A stretch of DNA of 64,000 nt from CAYXSX01 sp964467925 (GCA_964467925.1 CAYXSX010000002.1:186001-250000), one strand, 5' to 3'. Numbered from the stretch's first letter, positions 1 through 8,390 are shown. A program made the numbers and translations. Notes: a model not told the origin generated them from the letters alone.

Positions 1-2
1 AT

Positions 3-614
3 GAAGTCTGGTTTCTTTTTTCAGAAAATTGGCAGAAAGATTCTGCAGAATATGCTCCTGCTGTGCACCGCATGGAAATGGGAAGAATTTTGGCGCGTCA
101 TTACCCAAATATGCCGTTTGTAATGTCCGGTATCCAAGATGAATTGGGTACGCATATGACCTATGACGTTTTAAGGGAATTAAGGAAAAGATATCCGGAA
201 GATCGTTTTATCTGGACTATGGGCGCGGATAACCTTGCCAGTTTTCACACATGGGAAAACTCGGAAGACATTGTGCGGAATTTTCCTATCGCTGTGGTTG
301 ATAGACCGCCCTATACGAATGACGCGCTTAATGGCCCTACAGCCCTGAAATTTCACTTTCTCAGAGCATCAAGCCCCCGCCAGTTGCTTGATATGGATAA
401 GGGGTGGTGTTTTCTCGGAAATCCGCAGATTGAACTATCTTCTCGTGATTTGTTACAGCGATTACGCAACGGTAAGACAAATTTTGACAGCCCGTTTCAG
501 GATGTCGCAGACTATATCAGACAACATGGCCTGTACGGCTTGGGAGACAAAGAACCAAAGCCGTCACAAGGTGATAATCTCAATTTTGATAAACGAGAAA
601 GACAACCTTGTTGA
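3..614 (+). CDS. nadD: Nicotinate-nucleotide adenylyltransferase, 5' end cut by the window
   Basis: Adenylates nicotinate mononucleotide to deamido-NAD in cytosolic NAD synthesis. The reading frame is open from the first bases (VWFLFSENWQKD...), so the start and the N-terminal nucleotide-binding HxGH motif lie upstream of the window. The family block WTMGADNLASFHTW and the C-terminal pattern DVADYIRQHGLYGL are recognisable. The protein runs about 15 residues past the usual LY end with a polar tail. An in-frame ATG at 63 is internal to the fold and is not the true start. Identity is fairly sure from the MGADN block and the overall length. Confidence 0.85.
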   Translation, partial: EVWFLFSENWQKDSAEYAPAVHRMEMGRILARHYPNMPFVMSGIQDELGTHMTYDVLRELRKRYPEDRFIWTMGADNLASFHTWENSEDIVRNFPIAVVDRPPYTNDALNGPTALKFHFLRASSPRQLLDMDKGWCFLGNPQIELSSRDLLQRLRNGKTNFDSPFQDVADYIRQHGLYGLGDKEPKPSQGDNLNFDKRERQPC

Positions 615-810
615 TATACAGATAGGGAATTTTACTCCCCCAGACTTGCCCATCTCTCCATGCACTCCATTTAAAACTTCGGTAGTGGCTCAGTTTAAAT
701 AACTGGCATCTGGAAAAATATAAATTAGTATCAAATGGATTTCTTGTCGCTGTCATCCAGAAGATATTTGGAACCGGTCACTGTGTCTGTTACACCGAGA
801 AATGTCAGTT

Positions 811-1440
811 TCATAAACCCTCCCTGCCTGTCGTCATAGCAAACCAGAGCGCTATGCCGACCAAAGCCAATGAAAGAACCCGCCGGGCAATCAGGCGGCG
901 CTTTTGATTTTCCAAAAACTTCTGTGCTGTTCCGGCCAGAGTGACAATCAGGCTATGTATAGCTGTGGCAACAATAACATATGTAATGGTCAGGCTAACG
1001 GCCTGCAACACAGCGGAAGATGATGCGACAATAAAGCCAGGCAGTATAGCCACATAAAAAACAGCGGCCTTTGGATTAAGAATATTAACAATCAGACCGC
1101 GCCCGAAAAATTTTGTATTTTGTACGGGGCCGTCTGTTTTCCCGGGCGAAGTTTCAGGCTCCTCCCTCCATCCGCTCCAAGCCAGCCAGAGTAAATAGAT
1201 GACACCGGCCCATCGCAGAAGTTGATAAGCTAACGGAGAATTTGAAATCAGCGTCGCTATACCCATGGCAGCGGTAAGACCGATAAGAAGCAGACCCAAG
1301 GCAATACCCAGAGTTGCAGCAAAACCGGCCCTGCGTCCATCACTGGCACTTAACACAGCCAGATAGGCCATATTTGGCCCCGGCGTGGCCTCAATAATCA
1401 GGCAGGTCATAATGAAAGATATATAGGCGGCCCAAGACAT
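811..1440 (-). CDS. LysE/RhtB-family amino-acid exporter
   Basis: Predicted inner-membrane exporter of amino acids or their derivatives, 209 residues, the usual size of the LysE/RhtB family. The family signature EATPGPNMAYL lies in the first transmembrane segment, followed by hydrophobic segments around GIALGLLLIGLTAAMGI and LLRWAGVIYLLWLAW, and the conserved GLIVNILNPKAAVFYVAILPGF block. The frame opens further upstream at a TTG (1473), but the ATG at 1440 starts directly before the first membrane segment and is preferred; neither has a strong ribosome binding site. It ends a minus-strand series downstream of the SulP gene (92-bp gap). Substrate unknown. Confidence 0.85.
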   Translation of the reverse strand: MSWAAYISFIMTCLIIEATPGPNMAYLAVLSASDGRRAGFAATLGIALGLLLIGLTAAMGIATLISNSPLAYQLLRWAGVIYLLWLAWSGWREEPETSPGKTDGPVQNTKFFGRGLIVNILNPKAAVFYVAILPGFIVASSSAVLQAVSLTITYVIVATAIHSLIVTLAGTAQKFLENQKRRLIARRVLSLALVGIALWFAMTTGREGL

Positions 1441-1565
1441 AACGAATTGTTCTTTTATTTCAGCGTATCCCAAAATACTCTATAACTATCTGTGGCAAAA
1501 GAAGAAAAAATCTCATGCGATGCGGTGCGGATTTAAACCTGTTACAAGGGGCGCGAAACGGCACA

Positions 1566-3245
1566 CTAGATTTTTGACGCTCTTACTGCATTTGACAGGA
1601 ATTTCTGTGTCATCTTAATGGCAGCATCGTAGTCATCCGCGTAATAGATGTCCGTACCATTCGGGCCAAGATGAAATTTGGACAGAATCTCCTGCGGCTG
1701 TTTTTGAACGGCGGATAAAATAACAAGGCTGCCATTCTTCCGGCATTCTTTTATGATCGTTTCGATGGCTTCCGCGCCTGTGGCGTCAAGAAACGGCACA
1801 AGCCGCATGCGGATAATCAGTATTTTCGGCATTTGCCCCATTCGCTTCAGCGTATCGAGCAAATCTCCTGCCATACCGAAAAACACAGGACCGGTAATAC
1901 GAAACACTTCAACACCGGGTGGAAGTTCCCGCCGCTGATCTTCTTCTTCTCCATACCCGAAAGAAGCGCTGGTATTAAAAGATATTTCCACGGATTTACT
2001 CATATGCCTCATAAACAGGAGCGAAGCCAGCACCACACCCACGGCGATAGCCACCGTCAGATCAACCAGCACCGTCAGGAAAAAGGTCAGCAACAATATG
2101 GCGCGATCACTGGATGAGACTTTGAAAATATGGATGAAATGCTTTGTTTCGCTCATACCCCAAGCGACGATAAACAGGATAGCCGCCAATGCCGCCATGG
2201 GCACAAACATCATCAGGTTAGAGGCAAAGAGCATAAATAACAGCAAAAACAAGGCGTGAAAAATCCCTGCAAAAGGCGTTTTACCGCCCGCTTTGATATT
2301 AGTGGCTGTTCTGGCTATTGCGCCGGTAGCGGGAAGTCCCCCAAAAAACGAAGAAGCGATATTGGCAAAACCCTGTGCGACAAGCTCCTGATTGGAACGA
2401 TGTTTAAACCCTGTCATGCCGTCTGCAACAACTGCAGACAGGAGCGCCTCAATTCCGGCTAGAAAAGCGATTGTGAAAGCAGACGGCAAAACAGCCTGAA
2501 TTTTGGCAAAACTCCATTCCGGAAAAGATGGAACGGGTAAACCCGAAGGAATGTCGGAAAAGCGGGAGCCGATTGTTTCAACGGGAAGATGAAGTAAACT
2601 TACAGCTATAGAGGACAGGGCCACAGCGATCAGATAACCGGGAAGTTTTGGCGCTAAACGCCTCAGCGCTATTATAATCAATAAAGCGCCCACCCCAATC
2701 GCTAAAGTTGTAAAATCGACTGTATTAAGATGTGAAAAATAAGCCTGCCATTTGGGAATGAAATCTGCCGGAACGTTTTGAATTTGCAGGCCCAGAAAAT
2801 CTTTAACCTGAGAGGATGCAATGATTACTGCGATGCCCGCCGTAAATCCGGTCACAACGGGGCGGGGAATGAATTTTATGATCTGCCCCATTCGCGCATA
2901 TCCTGCAACGATCAGAATAAACCCGGCTATCAGCGTGGCCAGCACCAACCCGTCATAGCCATGCTGGGCGATGACATTAAAAACAACGACGACAAACGCG
3001 CCTGTCGGCCCACCGATCTGCACCCGCGAACCACCCAGAAATGAAATCAGAAATCCCGCAACAACTGCGGTTACCAGTCCTTTATCCGGAGTTGCGCCGC
3101 TGGCTACCGCCAGAGCCATAGCCAGCGGTAAAGCCACAATCGCCACAGTAAGACCCGCTATGGCGTCTGCACGAATCTCCGAAGAGCCATATTTGCCGTT
3201 TGCGATAATTGTAAATAATTTCGGTATGAATAAAGTCTGATACAC
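1566..3245 (-). CDS. SulP-family anion transporter with C-terminal STAS domain
   Basis: Inner-membrane transporter of the SulP/SLC26 family (sulfate, bicarbonate or dicarboxylate type), 559 residues. The membrane part covers about residues 25-410; the family motifs GGPTGAFVVVVFNVI and FIPRPVVTGFTAGIAVIIASSQ are visible. A STAS domain follows at about 440-550 (PPGVEVFRITGPVFFGMAGDLLDTL; DATGAEAIETI). It follows the AhpD-like gene by 80 bp on the same strand, so it may be read through from the FNR-box promoter near 4.59 kb or have its own promoter. The ion carried cannot be read from the sequence. Confidence 0.9.
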   Translation of the reverse strand: MYQTLFIPKLFTIIANGKYGSSEIRADAIAGLTVAIVALPLAMALAVASGATPDKGLVTAVVAGFLISFLGGSRVQIGGPTGAFVVVVFNVIAQHGYDGLVLATLIAGFILIVAGYARMGQIIKFIPRPVVTGFTAGIAVIIASSQVKDFLGLQIQNVPADFIPKWQAYFSHLNTVDFTTLAIGVGALLIIIALRRLAPKLPGYLIAVALSSIAVSLLHLPVETIGSRFSDIPSGLPVPSFPEWSFAKIQAVLPSAFTIAFLAGIEALLSAVVADGMTGFKHRSNQELVAQGFANIASSFFGGLPATGAIARTATNIKAGGKTPFAGIFHALFLLLFMLFASNLMMFVPMAALAAILFIVAWGMSETKHFIHIFKVSSSDRAILLLTFFLTVLVDLTVAIAVGVVLASLLFMRHMSKSVEISFNTSASFGYGEEEDQRRELPPGVEVFRITGPVFFGMAGDLLDTLKRMGQMPKILIIRMRLVPFLDATGAEAIETIIKECRKNGSLVILSAVQKQPQEILSKFHLGPNGTDIYYADDYDAAIKMTQKFLSNAVRASKI

Positions 3246-3325
3246 TTAACAGCAGCTACTTTCTTCCCAGAGTTTGAAAGAAGGTAAAATATACTAGATT
3301 TAAGAACGATTGAAAAATACTAACA

Positions 3326-3664
3326 TCAGGCAGAGAATTCTTCAAAAGCTTGCATCGCTTCGGCGGCGTACATAAGCGAAGGCCCGCCGCCCATATAAAC
3401 GGCTACACCCAAGGCTTCGGCCACTTCCTGTTTTGTGGCGCCAAGCTTTACCAGTTTTTGTGTATGAAACCCGATACAGCCGTCACAATGTCCGGCGACA
3501 CCAAGCGCCAGTGCTATCAGTTCCTTGGTTTTGGTATCCAGAGCACCATCTTTGTTGGCGGCTTCGCTCATCGCATAGAAATTTTTTACGGTATCGGAAA
3601 TTTCCGCTTTAAGCGTTTTTACGCCTTCCGTAATGCTACCGGTTATATTGTGATAATTTTTCAT
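3326..3664 (-). CDS. Carboxymuconolactone decarboxylase / AhpD-like protein
   Basis: 112-residue all-helical protein of the CMD/AhpD family. It carries the redox signature C-D-G-C followed by F-H (GHCDGCIGFHTQKL) and the usual AEALGVAVYMGGG helix. Family members with this CxxC-x2-H motif act as alkylhydroperoxidase-like disulfide reductases; that activity is inferred. The ATG has a good AAGGAAG site. It lies 10 bp after the small membrane protein and follows the CBS-domain gene, so it is probably the third gene of an FNR-box-driven operon. A redox role would suit such an operon. Confidence 0.85.
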   Translation of the reverse strand: MKNYHNITGSITEGVKTLKAEISDTVKNFYAMSEAANKDGALDTKTKELIALALGVAGHCDGCIGFHTQKLVKLGATKQEVAEALGVAVYMGGGPSLMYAAEAMQAFEEFSA

Positions 3665-3674
3665 AGTGACTTCC

Positions 3675-4076
3675 TTATTGCTGCGCGGACGTTACGGGGC
3701 CGTAAAGATCGTAGAGTAGAATCACGGCAACTGCCGTGATAACCAAACCAGACAGCGTAATTAGCCCATTCATACGGGGTGCTAGTTTTTTCAACGTCTT
3801 AGGCAGAAAGTTCGGGCAGAATAAAAGCACAACGCTTCTGCATAAAAACAAAACGCCGAAGAGCGTGACGAGCAACGCCGCACCTTCCCAGACCCAGTGA
3901 AAGGCCACGATGAAGGAGCCGAGCAAGAGATTTACAGATCCTAATACAAGAGACGTATTGCGTCCTTGTACTTGCAAATGTGTAACCCACGCTTGCCAGT
4001 CTTCGCTTCTAAAAAGCATAGACAGGCCCATTACCAAAAAGCTGACAGCGGTCATTAATTCGATTGAATGCTCCAT
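3675..4076 (-). CDS. Small four-helix membrane protein, function unknown
   Basis: 133 residues with about four hydrophobic segments: LMTAVSFLVMGLSMLF, TSLVLGSVNLLLGSFIVAF, GAALLVTLFGVLFLCRSVVLL and LITLSGLVITAVAVILLYDLY. I do not recognise the family. It sits between the CBS-domain gene (12-bp gap) and the AhpD-like gene (10-bp gap), all minus strand, so the three are almost certainly co-transcribed. The start has an AGGAG site ten bases upstream. An inner-membrane role in the stress operon is inferred only from context. Confidence 0.75.
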   Translation of the reverse strand: MEHSIELMTAVSFLVMGLSMLFRSEDWQAWVTHLQVQGRNTSLVLGSVNLLLGSFIVAFHWVWEGAALLVTLFGVLFLCRSVVLLFCPNFLPKTLKKLAPRMNGLITLSGLVITAVAVILLYDLYGPVTSAQQ

Positions 4077-4088
4077 GGCTCTTATCTC

Positions 4089-4523
4089 CTATGCTGCCGC
4101 TTTGCGCGTAGCGTGCTTGACGACATTTGCCACTTCATCGGCATTGGCGTTTCTGCGCAAAATGCCGCCGAATGACAAAATACCCGTGACTTTGCCCGCA
4201 TGGTTTTTTACGACAAGACGGCTGACCGCATGGTCGCGCATCTTGTCGGCAGCGTCTTCCAGATAGTCATCTTCATTGCAGGCATATACGGTTTTGCTCA
4301 TACAATCCTGCACTTTTTCCTTTGCGGGGTCTTTGCCCTTGGCAAGAGCGCGAATGACGATATCGCGGTCTGTGATAATGCCTTCCAGTTTGTTTTCACT
4401 GCCCACGGGCAGAACGCCGCAATCGACTTTTTTCATTTTTTGAGCAGCTTCATAAAGTGTGGCATCGGGTGTAATCAGGACCGGATGCTCGGTCATCAGT
4501 TCTTTGACTTTTGTGTTGTACAT
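4089..4523 (-). CDS. Protein with two CBS domains
   Basis: 144-residue protein made of a CBS pair (about residues 5-60 and 70-125), a module that binds adenine nucleotides or related ligands. Typical patterns are VKELMTEHPVLITPDATLYEAAQKM, GIITDRDIVIRALAKG and VQDCMSKTVYACNEDDYLEDAADKM. The frame opens upstream at 4598, but the true start is the ATG at 4523, with AAGGAGG six bases upstream (complement of 4530-4536). First gene of a three- or four-gene minus-strand operon. A perfect FNR/FixK-type box lies 62 bp upstream, and a TATGCT -10-like hexamer (complement of 4562-4567) lies between. Probably an energy-sensing protein made under low oxygen. Confidence 0.9.
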   Translation of the reverse strand: MYNTKVKELMTEHPVLITPDATLYEAAQKMKKVDCGVLPVGSENKLEGIITDRDIVIRALAKGKDPAKEKVQDCMSKTVYACNEDDYLEDAADKMRDHAVSRLVVKNHAGKVTGILSFGGILRRNANADEVANVVKHATRKAAA

Positions 4524-4584
4524 AACAAACCTCCTTATTTGATGATGTCGCGAAAAAACAAAGCATAAAACAAATGGCCTTATT

Positions 4585-4598
4585 TTGATTTTTATCAA
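4585..4598. promoter_or_regulatory. FNR/FixK-type box, serves the minus-strand CBS operon
   Basis: Perfect 14-bp dyad TTGAT-TTTT-ATCAA, the consensus bound by FNR, FixK and DNR-type regulators. It lies 62 bp before the CBS-gene ATG. A TATGCT hexamer on the minus strand is centred 27 bp from the box centre. A second box 41 bp away faces the opposite operon with the same geometry. Confidence 0.85.
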
Positions 4599-4639
4599 GA
4601 AACTGTAAAAACGCCGGCAAGTCAGAAAATTTTACTTTT

Positions 4640-4653
4640 TTGATAAAAATCAA
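4640..4653. promoter_or_regulatory. FNR/FixK-type box, serves the plus-strand hsp20-EF-hand-usp operon
   Basis: Perfect dyad TTGAT-AAAA-ATCAA, 60 bp before the Hsp20 ATG at 4714. TATGCT at 4671-4676 is again centred 27 bp from the box centre, matching the divergent promoter exactly. The five flanking bases AGAAA/GAAAC after ATCAA are also similar at the two sites. Confidence 0.85.
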
Positions 4654-4713
4654 GAAACAGGCGCGGTGTTTATGCTCAGGTTTTTTATCATCCAATATCA
4701 AGGAGAAACAAAG

Positions 4714-5334
4714 ATGAGCCAGAAACTCTCTGTTCGCAAAAATACGGAACACCCCACCGATGCCCTCTGGTGGAAGCCCGTTTTTGCCATGCAAAAGGAA
4801 ATGAATAACTCGCTTTCCAATATGATTACGGGTTTTATTCCGCCGCGTTTCTGGGAAGCGGAAAGAGAGGCGTTTTCGATGTGGCAGGAAAGCCTGCACA
4901 TTTTATTCTCCAAAATGTTCAACACACGTCAAATGATAACACCTTGGCTGACTGGCGGGCGTACTGAGCCTTACATTGACATACAGTGCAATGATAACGG
5001 TTTCATAATTCGCGCCGATGTGCCGGGGATAAACGCCGAAAATCTGGATATTGCCCTTGCGGATAGCGCCATCACTATTACCGGCTATAAGGATAGTGAA
5101 TGTGAAGAAGGAGAGGGCTTTCTCCACCACGAATGCTGCGATGGTTCATTCTGTCGCACCATTGCTTTGCCGCAAAATGCTGATACCGACAAGGCTAACG
5201 TCAGCTTCGAGAACAGTGTGCTAACTATCAAGGTTCCTCAAAAAAACCAAGGACCAAAAACGACCCGTAAGCTGGAAATTCTCGTAGACAACGAAAAAGA
5301 GCAAAAATCGTTATCGGAAAAAAAAGCCGCTTAA
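4714..5334 (+). CDS. Hsp20-family small heat-shock protein (first of two)
   Basis: 206-residue small heat-shock protein, an ATP-independent holdase in the cytosol. The alpha-crystallin domain covers about residues 85-185: PYIDIQCNDNGFIIRADVPGINAENLDIAL, CRTIALPQNADTDKANVSFENSVLTIKVPQ. The N-terminal region is unusually long (about 85 residues) and rich in aromatic residues. The ATG at 4714 follows AGGAGA by seven bases; the longer frame starting at 4666 would read through the promoter. First gene of hsp20 - EF-hand - usp - small protein, downstream of a perfect FNR box. Hsp20 genes under FNR-like control are common in low-oxygen stress regulons. Confidence 0.92.
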   Translation: MSQKLSVRKNTEHPTDALWWKPVFAMQKEMNNSLSNMITGFIPPRFWEAEREAFSMWQESLHILFSKMFNTRQMITPWLTGGRTEPYIDIQCNDNGFIIRADVPGINAENLDIALADSAITITGYKDSECEEGEGFLHHECCDGSFCRTIALPQNADTDKANVSFENSVLTIKVPQKNQGPKTTRKLEILVDNEKEQKSLSEKKAA

Positions 5335-5351
5335 CTATGGGAGAAACATTG

Positions 5352-5858
5352 ATGAGAAAACTTATTTTTACAACAATTTTGATTGCTGGGGCGTTGGCAA
5401 TTCCTCTGATAGGGGCGCATTCTCAGGAGACATATTCACAGGATGACTTGCAAGCCGAAGCCGAAGCGGCTTTTCGGCAGGCTGATATTATCAATGACGG
5501 GCGCATTGATGAGGGAGAATTCGACATGTACCATCAGCACGCCTTCCGGGTTCTGGACTACAATAAAGACGGCAAGATGACCATGGATGAATGTGTCGGG
5601 GGTTGTTTTATGCCCCGCGAAGGGGACAGCGCCGCAGTGCCGAGCGGGACCGTTTATTATAAATTCGAAACCATAGATCTTGATGGTAGCGGAGAAATCG
5701 CGGAACGCGAATATATTTTGTATGCTCGCGAACGTTTTGCCGATTTCGACACAGACCAGAACGGTACGATTGATATTTCTGAGTTCTGCGCTTTCTATAG
5801 AGAATCCATGCCCTGTACATTCACCGCCGCTACAAAAGAAATGATGGAGAAGCAATAA
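5352..5858 (+). CDS. Exported EF-hand calcium-binding protein
   Basis: 168 residues. An N-terminal signal peptide (MRKLIFTTILIAGALAIPLIG, likely cut after the AHS) is followed by four EF-hand loops. Three are canonical: DYNKDGKMTMDE, DLDGSGEIAERE and DTDQNGTIDISE. The first, DIINDGRIDEGE, lacks the Asp/Asn at loop position 3. Probably a periplasmic calcium buffer or sensor. The ATG at 5352 has GGGAG eight bases upstream; an ATG at 5337 is also in frame. Its stop overlaps the usp start by one base (TAATG), so translation is likely coupled. An EF-hand protein inside an hsp20-usp operon is unusual. Confidence 0.88.
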   Translation: MRKLIFTTILIAGALAIPLIGAHSQETYSQDDLQAEAEAAFRQADIINDGRIDEGEFDMYHQHAFRVLDYNKDGKMTMDECVGGCFMPREGDSAAVPSGTVYYKFETIDLDGSGEIAEREYILYARERFADFDTDQNGTIDISEFCAFYRESMPCTFTAATKEMMEKQ

Positions 5859-6721
5859 TGAGAAAAATTCTTCTCGCTACAGATCTTGGTGCCAATTCCG
5901 ATCGTGCGATGGAACGGGCGTTGAAGCTTGCGAAGGAAGCAGGCGCACAACTTCACATTGTTCACGCGCTTCCTTCCTATAAGGCGAAGAAACTGGTTTC
6001 TTCTCTCAAGGAGGACACGGAAGACCTGATTAAAGGCTATCTCTATGATTACAAGGATGCTGAAAATCTGGACATAGTTATCAAAGCGCTGCAGGACGGT
6101 GAATTTTACGCCCAAATCTTGGAATATGCCCGCAAAATCAAAGCCGATCTCATTGTCATGGGTATACACGGTAAAACCAAAATGCGTGATTTATTTGTCG
6201 GTACAACACTTGAGCGTGTGGTGCGTAAGGGGCACTGGCCTGTTCTGATGGTGAAAAATAAGCCGACAGGGCCTTATCAAAGTGTTTTGGCAGGTGTGGA
6301 TTTCGCGCCCGGTTCACGGGCGGCTTTGCGTATGGCGCTGGAAATCGCCCCGAATGCTGTATTCGAAGTCGTTCATGCTTATCATGACCCTGTAATTTAT
6401 CCTGTGGGCATGCCTGAGGTTATGGTGGAAGTGCATAATCATACGCTTAAAAATCAGAAAAAGACGCTGGATGCGTTTCTAAACACCGAAAGAAGCCACT
6501 TTCAAAAAGAACATGGCGGTAATGCCAAGCGCATGGCGGGAAAACTTTTAGAAGGCCCTGTTTACGATATGTTGATGCATGAGGTGAAAAAAACTAAGGC
6601 TGATATTATCACGATCGGAGCACACGGGCGTATGGGACTTATGCCCGGCAAGCTGGGTGGCACGGCATTTGACATTCTTGCCAACCCACCTTGTGATGTT
6701 TTGGTGACAAGGGGTGTGTGA
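5858..6721 (+). CDS. Tandem universal stress protein (two Usp domains)
   Basis: 287 residues made of two UspA folds (about 1-138 and 140-287). Each ends with the ATP-binding pattern G-x2-G-x9-G-[ST]: MGIHGKTKMRDLFVGTTLE in the first and IGAHGRMGLMPGKLGGTAF in the second. Tandem Usp proteins are linked to starvation, hypoxia and redox stress in many bacteria. Coupled by overlap to the EF-hand gene upstream (TAATG) and to the small gene downstream (TGATG), so it is the centre of a tight four-gene operon under the FNR box at 4640. ATP binding is expected from the motifs. Confidence 0.92.
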   Translation: MRKILLATDLGANSDRAMERALKLAKEAGAQLHIVHALPSYKAKKLVSSLKEDTEDLIKGYLYDYKDAENLDIVIKALQDGEFYAQILEYARKIKADLIVMGIHGKTKMRDLFVGTTLERVVRKGHWPVLMVKNKPTGPYQSVLAGVDFAPGSRAALRMALEIAPNAVFEVVHAYHDPVIYPVGMPEVMVEVHNHTLKNQKKTLDAFLNTERSHFQKEHGGNAKRMAGKLLEGPVYDMLMHEVKKTKADIITIGAHGRMGLMPGKLGGTAFDILANPPCDVLVTRGV

Positions 6722-6975
6722 TGAGCGCAAAAGCTAAAGAAAATCATCTTAAACCTGCGAGCGGGAGTGATGTCCGGCTTATTCTCGGCCCCGTTGATGA
6801 TAGGCTGGTGACAGATATTTTGGCCACAGGCGCCACACATCATGAGATTATGCAAGCGATGGAATGGCTGGATGATGACGATTACATGGGAAAAGAAGTC
6901 GGCAAGCCCATGAATATCCGTGTTGCCCGTGTCCACCGGATATTGCAGCGTGACTGGGAGAATACGGAATTGTAG
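6721..6975 (+). CDS. Small conserved-looking protein, function unknown
   Basis: 84 residues, no signal peptide or membrane segment. Features are SGSDVRLILGPVDDRLVTDILATGATHHEIMQAMEWLDDDDYMGKE with an acidic DDDD stretch, then a basic C-terminus. The ATG overlaps the usp stop (TGATG); a GTG one codon earlier (6718) is the alternative. Last gene of the hsp20-EF-hand-usp operon. I do not recognise a family; the length, coupling and codon use support a real gene. Confidence 0.7.
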   Translation: MSAKAKENHLKPASGSDVRLILGPVDDRLVTDILATGATHHEIMQAMEWLDDDDYMGKEVGKPMNIRVARVHRILQRDWENTEL

Positions 6976-7057
6976 GGCTCGCAATTACCTTTCAAAATAC
7001 TTGAAATATTTGTAACTAAAAGTGTATAAGTTCCTTAATTCTTGAAAGGAATTTAAC

Positions 7058-7828
7058 ATGGCTGTTCTGCAAGAGCATACAGGGCAGTTTTTACGCAGCC
7101 TTCCCTTCTTTTTTGGCTTGCCGGAAGAGGATGTCGTCACGTTCCTAAAAGCGGGGACATGCCATTCCTATAAAAAAAACCAGCATCTCTTTCATCAAAG
7201 CGACAAAGCCGAAAAGTTTTTTATTGTCATGAGCGGCTGCATAAAACTCTATAGCGAAAGTGCCGATGGTGACGAATCTGTCATTGCTTTGCTGGTAAAA
7301 GGGAACACGGTTGGTGAAGCTTCAATATTTGATGGTGCTATTTATCCTTTTTCCGCCAGTGCGGCGGAAAATGCCGATATTTATGAAATTAGCGCAGAAA
7401 CTCTTAAACAAGCAGCCCAAAATAATCCTCAACTGCTTTCCAAGATTATTGGTATCATGTCTGAAGAATTACACTATCTTCAGCATGAAAAAGAGCATCT
7501 GGCCAATATGTCCGCGTCCCAGCGCGTGGGATGTACCTTATTAAAATTGTCAGCCGACATGATAGGAGAAGGAGGCACATTTACACTACCTTATGATAAG
7601 TCTCTAGCCGCCGCCAACCTAGGCATGAAACCAGAGACGTTTTCACGTGCTTTGAAGGAGCTCAGGTCTTTGGGTGTAACCGTACGAGGGTCTGAAATCA
7701 CGATAGAGCGTTTTGAGCGACTAGCGGAATATTGCTGCGTTCACTGCTCAGTTATACGCGGCACATGCAAGGGTGACAAAAGGCATGCCTCTTATGAGGA
7801 AAAAAAGAAGAGCCGCCATACGGGTTAA
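7058..7828 (+). CDS. Crp/Fnr-family transcription regulator, FNR-like DNA specificity
   Basis: 256 residues: a cyclic-nucleotide-binding-type sensor domain (about 15-130), a dimer helix, and a Crp-type winged helix (about 160-215). The recognition helix reads PETFSRALKEL. E-x-x-S-R is the FNR signature for reading TTGAT half sites, whereas CRP has R-E-x-x-G-R, so this protein is the likely reader of the three TTGAT-N4-ATCAA boxes here. It lacks FNR's N-terminal cysteine cluster. Instead four cysteines lie after the HTH (C226, C227, C230, C237), which could hold a metal or Fe-S cluster. Start ATG with AAGGA. It follows the usp operon by 82 bp and converges with the host-attachment gene. Confidence 0.9.
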   Translation: MAVLQEHTGQFLRSLPFFFGLPEEDVVTFLKAGTCHSYKKNQHLFHQSDKAEKFFIVMSGCIKLYSESADGDESVIALLVKGNTVGEASIFDGAIYPFSASAAENADIYEISAETLKQAAQNNPQLLSKIIGIMSEELHYLQHEKEHLANMSASQRVGCTLLKLSADMIGEGGTFTLPYDKSLAAANLGMKPETFSRALKELRSLGVTVRGSEITIERFERLAEYCCVHCSVIRGTCKGDKRHASYEEKKKSRHTG

Positions 7829-8328
7829 AACCACAAAATTTCGTCTAGTGTTTTGCGGAGTGTTATCTCGTTCAACCCGGTCAGATCTTTATCAACTTCA
7901 GCGGCAATACGCCCCCGCACAGTTTTATTCATTACGGCTCGCAAATCTCCCAACATGCGGGGCGAAGCTGCCAAAACCAATCGGTCAAAAGCATCTCCAG
8001 TTTCGGCTTTTTCCAACCAGCTTGCAATGTCTTGAGCAAACAGCAACTCATCTTGCCGGCCTTGTGCCATATGCGGTTCATATTTGTGGTGCTGGCCACC
8101 TCCGGCAATACGCCCCAAAGTTTGGTTTGTTAATTCTGTTTGCATGGTTTCGTCCGGGTGAAGTTCACCTATTAACTCCAGATGGGTTTCCGGTTTTCTG
8201 AAAATACGGGCAATGCCTTTATCTGCTACGATAACCCAAATGCGAGGCATTCTTCGCCCCCGTTGTAGTGAGGGTTTTTTGCTAAAAGTTTTTAGCCCTT
8301 GGCCAGCAATTTTTCCTGTGACTTTCAT
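7825..8328 (-). CDS. Host-attachment (baeRF-like) family protein
   Basis: 167 residues of the 'host attachment protein' family, related to bacterial eRF1-like domains. Recognisable are the strand IWVIVADKGIARIF, the loop LGRIAGGGQHHKYEPHMAQ and the block FDRLVLAASPRMLGDLRAVM. Such proteins occur beside Hsp20 and Usp genes and may act on stalled or stressed ribosomes; the name is historical. The ATG at 8328 has AGGAG eight bases upstream and is preferred over the ATG at 8250, where the conserved domain begins. Its stop codon overlaps the crp/fnr stop, and the Hsp20 gene 62 bp upstream is probably co-transcribed. Confidence 0.8.
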   Translation of the reverse strand: MKVTGKIAGQGLKTFSKKPSLQRGRRMPRIWVIVADKGIARIFRKPETHLELIGELHPDETMQTELTNQTLGRIAGGGQHHKYEPHMAQGRQDELLFAQDIASWLEKAETGDAFDRLVLAASPRMLGDLRAVMNKTVRGRIAAEVDKDLTGLNEITLRKTLDEILWF

Positions 8329-8390
8329 AAGGTTACTCCTAAATTATATCGTCATAGCGGGACATGATAGACCCGCTATGACATTTGGGG

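Noticed and set aside
6990..7020. Possible FNR half site before the crp/fnr gene (CTTGAAATATTTGTAA)
   Set aside because: Only one half resembles TTGA; the second half site is missing.
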